64,000 nucleotides of DNA from positions 78,333-142,332 of the forward strand of contig NZ_JAAKEN010000008.1 in the NCBI RefSeq assembly GCF_011039175.1, in the 5' to 3' direction. Position numbers and translations under genes: made by a program. This DNA is from Slackia sp. ZJ119. GTDB lineage: Bacteria > Actinomycetota > Coriobacteriia > Coriobacteriales > Eggerthellaceae. The notes under the pieces were generated by a model that saw nothing but the letters and a program-made list of their open reading frames with translations, was not told where the DNA came from and did no database searches. Shown in pieces: positions 61,524 through 64,000 of the stretch (the stretch's first letter is position 1; each line of letters begins with the position of its first letter).

Positions 61524-61529
61524 ATTATA
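61524..61529 (-). promoter_or_regulatory. Promoter -10 of the CARF-HEPN gene
   Basis: A perfect TATAAT on the minus strand lies 51 bases upstream of the ATG at 61472. A TTGACT occurs further upstream, but at 21 bp it is too far for an ideal -35. Confidence 0.5.
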
Positions 61530-61972
61530 GTGTCGAGCCCTTCACGTCGCAGTCAACCACGAAGAGGCCAGCTGCGTCGATGCTTGGTTTATCGGCGGTC
61601 CTTTCGTTTCTACGGCTCCTTGTATTCTCCAATGCTTCTGAACTGCAGAAGATTGAAGGGTTTCGTCATAGGTGCTGGCAGGTCCATTGATTTCGTCATG
61701 TTCGATTTGAGATGAGCGACCTGTTCAGCGGAGGCGTGAAGAGGTCACTTTCCTTTCTGTCGGCGTAGCCCTTATTGTCCGAGAGGCGATCTCGTCCGTT
61801 TTGTCTATGGTCGTCATCCAATGGTGCCGGCAAGCGATCCTGTAGCTGCAGCAATGGAGGCATCGTGCTTGCCGAGTCAGCGCAACTGGTTGTATTTTTC
61901 GTCGAACTCGTGAATTGCCAGTGCGTTGTTGTGCAACTCTTCTTTAATGAGCGCCTGTGAGAACTTTCAGCA
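61530..61972. other. Intergenic region with a possible gene remnant
   Basis: No complete gene is seen. On the minus strand, 61955-61877 reads a coding-like peptide without a start (ALIKEELHNNALAIHEFDEK), and the same frame past its TGA reads another plausible stretch before the next stop. This suggests the decayed end of an older gene. I cannot name its family. Confidence 0.35.
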
Positions 61973-62004
61973 TCGACATTTCCCGGCTCGCGCGTGGTAC
62001 TATA
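61973..62004 (+). promoter_or_regulatory. Promoter of the SRAP gene, leaderless architecture
   Basis: TACTAT at 61999-62004 is a good -10, and the ATG at 62011 begins only 6 bases after it, where transcription would start. TCGACA at 61973 is a possible -35, although its 20-bp spacing is long. No ribosome-binding site lies before the ATG. Confidence 0.5.
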
Positions 62005-62010
62005 GACCCC

Positions 62011-62640
62011 ATGTGCGGAAGATGCGTCATATTCACCTACGACGAGGTGCTCGGCATCATCAGGGAGATCGAGGTCTGCGCTCCCTTGAACGTCGAGCCG
62101 GATAGGCCTGCCCGAAGGTTGCAGGCCTATCCGAAGTCGGTCGCGCCCGTCATCGTGCCGACCTTCGACACGGCGCAGGGGCTGGGGCGCCTTCGCGAGG
62201 GCTGCCTCGAGGCCCGCGAGCTCTCCTGGGGCTTCGACGAGCCCTGGAAGTCCGGCGTCGTGTTCAACACGCGCATCGAGAGCGCCTTGAAGCCCACCTG
62301 GCGCGATTCCATGGAGCACCGCCGCTGCGTCGTTGCGGTGTCCGCATTCTTCGAGACGAGCCGAAGCGAGACATACCCGTCGCCGAAGACCGGCAAGCCT
62401 GTCAAGCACCAGTACGAGTTTCGCGTGCCCGGGCAAGACGTTGTCCTCATCGGGTGCGTTTGGAGGGGCGGCGCGTTCTCGATGGTGACGACCGAGGCGA
62501 ACGCCGACATGACGCCGATCCACCACCGCATGCCGCTCGTCGTTCGTCAAGAAGAGCTGCCGCTGTGGCTCGGCCCCGACTACCGAAGGCTCGCCGACCG
62601 CAGCTCGATCAGGCTCGCCGCCCGGCCCGCACAGCCTTGA
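62011..62640 (+). CDS. SRAP-family protein (YedK/HMCES type)
   Basis: The start is fixed by MCGR at 62011, because in this family Cys2 becomes the N terminus and forms the thiazolidine link to abasic sites in single-stranded DNA; a longer frame from 61957 would hide it. Other conserved residues are NTRIES (Asn86, Arg88, Glu90), Glu115 (FFETSR) and His171 (IHHRMP). The 209 residues match the family's usual length. It protects abasic sites during replication and acts in the cytoplasm on DNA. The composition is GC-rich like the host genes and unlike the island. No RBS is present and the message appears leaderless. Confidence 0.93.
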   Translation: MCGRCVIFTYDEVLGIIREIEVCAPLNVEPDRPARRLQAYPKSVAPVIVPTFDTAQGLGRLREGCLEARELSWGFDEPWKSGVVFNTRIESALKPTWRDSMEHRRCVVAVSAFFETSRSETYPSPKTGKPVKHQYEFRVPGQDVVLIGCVWRGGAFSMVTTEANADMTPIHHRMPLVVRQEELPLWLGPDYRRLADRSSIRLAARPAQP

Positions 62641-62652
62641 AAGGACGCGCCC

Positions 62653-63153
62653 ATGCGCTACGTCGTCGCATCGAGCGAACACGCCGAAGCCATCCACAAC
62701 GTGCTGCAGACCACGATTCGCACGGTGTACCCTAAGTACTACCCGCAAGAGGTCGCGGACTTCTTCTGCGGCCTTCACAGCCTCGAGCATGTGAAGGAGG
62801 GGGTCGCCTCGGGCCGCATGGGCGTCGCGCTCGACGAAGCGGGCAACGTGGCGGGCATGGGCTGCTGCGAGGGCAACCACATCACGGGCGTGTACGTGCT
62901 TCCCGCATGCCAGGGCCAGGGGTTCGGCTCGCTCATCATCGACCGGCTTGAAGAGGCGATAGGGGCCGTTCACGGCGTCGCATGCCTGAACGCATCGCTT
63001 TCCGCCGTCTGCCTGTACGAACGGAGAGGATACCGGACGGTCGGCCATGGCGTCATCGACCTCGACGGCGGCGCGAAGCTGGTCTACGAGAAGATGGAGA
63101 AGCGGCTGGAAAGGCGGATTTCGGGCGGAAGCGGTGACGGGGAAACCGCATGA
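62653..63153 (+). CDS. GNAT-family N-acetyltransferase
   Basis: The 166-residue protein has the GNAT acetyl-CoA loop (VYVLPACQGQGFGSLIID, with QGQGFG as the Q/RxxGxG/A motif) and a C-terminal NASLSAVCLYERRGYRTVG strand-helix typical of the fold. The ATG follows GAAAGGA and lies 12 bases after the SRAP stop, so the two genes are probably cotranscribed. The substrate cannot be told from the sequence; small molecules or protein N termini are common for this family. Confidence 0.92.
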   Translation: MRYVVASSEHAEAIHNVLQTTIRTVYPKYYPQEVADFFCGLHSLEHVKEGVASGRMGVALDEAGNVAGMGCCEGNHITGVYVLPACQGQGFGSLIIDRLEEAIGAVHGVACLNASLSAVCLYERRGYRTVGHGVIDLDGGAKLVYEKMEKRLERRISGGSGDGETA

Positions 63154-63413
63154 CCGCCGAGCGGCGAGGATGCTGCCGCCTGCCGGCGTCTGCCTGTCGG
63201 CGGGCGGACCGACCGGGGAAGCCTCGGCCGATCGCCTGCCTGTGCCGCTGTATGCAGTCTTACGGCAGTTTTATACATTCTTTGATATGTAGGTTTTGTG
63301 TGCCTGATGCAACCGGCTGTGAATTCGGCGCCTCTTGCATCATTTCGCCGTCCGGCGCAGCTTGAGAAGCGGCTTTGGCGGGCATGCAGTTGACAAAACC
63401 GGCGTCGAACGGG

Positions 63414-63539
63414 GCGAAACGCCCCGAAAAGAGGCGTTTCGCTGCAAACAGGGGCGTATATTCCTTGCATGCGCCAAAAAATGATGCGCAAGCTGTAAAA
63501 CCAGGCCTCTAAAATCTCCAACACACATTTTCTACATAT
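63414..63539. repeat. Interspersed intergenic element, copy 2
   Basis: A hairpin (10-bp arms, 63414-63423 and 63433-63442) is followed about 80 bases later by the 34-base tail 63506-63539, which matches copy 1 (41750-41783) at 27 positions. Orientation is the same in both copies, so they form imperfect direct repeats about 21.8 kb apart. Confidence 0.6.
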
Positions 63540-63716
63540 ATAGGCCGCCATAAGGATGAAACCATGCGGACGGTGCCCGCAGGCCGCTGCATCGATCCTG
63601 CAGGTGGGCTTGGGGCGGCGTGCGGGCCGCCTGGCTGGGCTGGCGAAATCGGCCCAAGGGGCAAGGCGCACCTGTCTGCGCAGGCGGATTCCCGATGGCG
63701 GGCATTTCCCTCGATA

Positions 63717-63753
63717 AGAAAACGGCGCACGGCAGACGACTCCGCCGTGCGCC
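63717..63753 (-). terminator. Rho-independent terminator of the minus-strand gene
   Basis: On the minus strand, a 10-bp perfect GC-rich stem (arms 63744-63753 and 63724-63733, 10-base loop) is followed directly by GTTTTCTT. It lies about 60 bases after the stop at 63814. Confidence 0.85.
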
Positions 63754-63813
63754 CAAGAGGGTCCGCCTGTAAAGCCGGCGCATGGCGACCCGCCGCGCAC
63801 CGGCTCGAACCTT

Positions 63814-64000
63814 CTACTCTGCAGCTTCTGAAGTGTTCGCCACTTCCTTGGGGTTGGCGACGACGCCGGTGGTGTCGCCGGGCTCCTTCGCCGCCGGGCA
63901 GGCCAGGATGGCGATGGAGGGCTGGGTGGCGTCGGGAGGCGCGAGCGGGGCGATGCCGTCGACGGCGTCGGGATGGGCCGCTCGCAGCTCTTCGATGTCG
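63814..64000 (-). CDS. C-terminal end of an unidentified protein (5' part outside the window)
   Basis: On the minus strand an open frame enters from the right edge and ends at TAG 63814-63816. About 62 residues are visible, Ala/Pro/Asp-rich (DIEELRAAHPDAV, QPSIAILACPAAKEPGD), and the last 20 look disordered. A good terminator follows, and third codon positions are G/C-rich like other host genes, so it is likely real. Too little is visible to name the family. Confidence 0.6.
   Translation of the reverse strand, partial: DIEELRAAHPDAVDGIAPLAPPDATQPSIAILACPAAKEPGDTTGVVANPKEVANTSEAAE

Larger units (their letters stand above)
63154..63813. other. Intergenic region, no gene seen
   Basis: Convergent spacer between the GNAT gene and the minus-strand gene at the window end. 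It holds interspersed element copy 2 and the minus-strand terminator, both listed separately. The remaining frames have no RBS or family features. Confidence 0.6.

Noticed and set aside
61696..63048. A 450-codon minus-strand frame opposite the SRAP and GNAT genes
   Set aside because: Both plus-strand genes carry complete family motifs; the antisense product is low-complexity and featureless apart from a possible remnant at its end.

Overview
The window looks like chromosome of a high-GC actinobacterium of the class Coriobacteriia, most plausibly an Eggerthellaceae relative. The reasons are an actinobacterial-type integration host factor (mIHF), a soluble molybdopterin oxidoreductase of the kind abundant in that family with its own TetR regulator, a sortase-anchored giant surface protein, and strongly GC-biased codons outside the central island. 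The species cannot be named from the sequence.

Layout. (1) 1-36420: one uninterrupted reading frame, open at the window's left edge, encoding more than 12,130 residues of a cell-wall-anchored protein built from SdrD_B/Cna_B-like beta domains. 23 domain starts are visible. They follow a four-type order (A-B-C-D) repeated about five times, and helical or coiled-coil segments are inserted at recurrent loop positions. It ends in an LPQTS sorting signal, a membrane helix and a basic tail. (2) 36588-36893: the mIHF gene. (3) 36894-37784: hairpin repeats and a small two-cluster ferredoxin gene on the minus strand. (4) 37785-41275: a molybdopterin enzyme and a divergent TetR regulator with a palindromic operator between them. 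(5) 41276-43295: mostly non-coding DNA with an interspersed repeat, then two small genes of unknown function. (6) 43285-61472: an island visibly richer in A/T that looks like a defence or stress module. A divergent WYL regulator, translationally coupled to a one-TM protein, faces an eight-gene operon: two VWA proteins, a PP2C phosphatase, a protein kinase with a zinc ribbon, a UPF1-type SF1 helicase, an unknown protein, a coiled-coil McrB-like AAA+ ATPase and a DUF2357-like protein. Convergent to the operon is a CARF-HEPN protein, a Csm6/Csx1-type ribonuclease candidate, with no CRISPR array or cas genes in the window. (7) 62011-63153: an SRAP-family DNA-damage protein with an apparently leaderless start, and a GNAT acetyltransferase. 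(8) 63154-64000: a second copy of the interspersed repeat, a rho-independent terminator, and the 3' end of a minus-strand gene leaving the window.

Working model for the island (inference): the VWA/PP2C/kinase set is the TerY-P-type phospho-signalling triad known from comparative genomics. It is joined to nucleic-acid machines (SF1 helicase, McrB-like motor, DUF2357 protein) under a WYL repressor or activator, and a CARF-HEPN ribonuclease sits next to it. This combination is the most unusual thing in the window.
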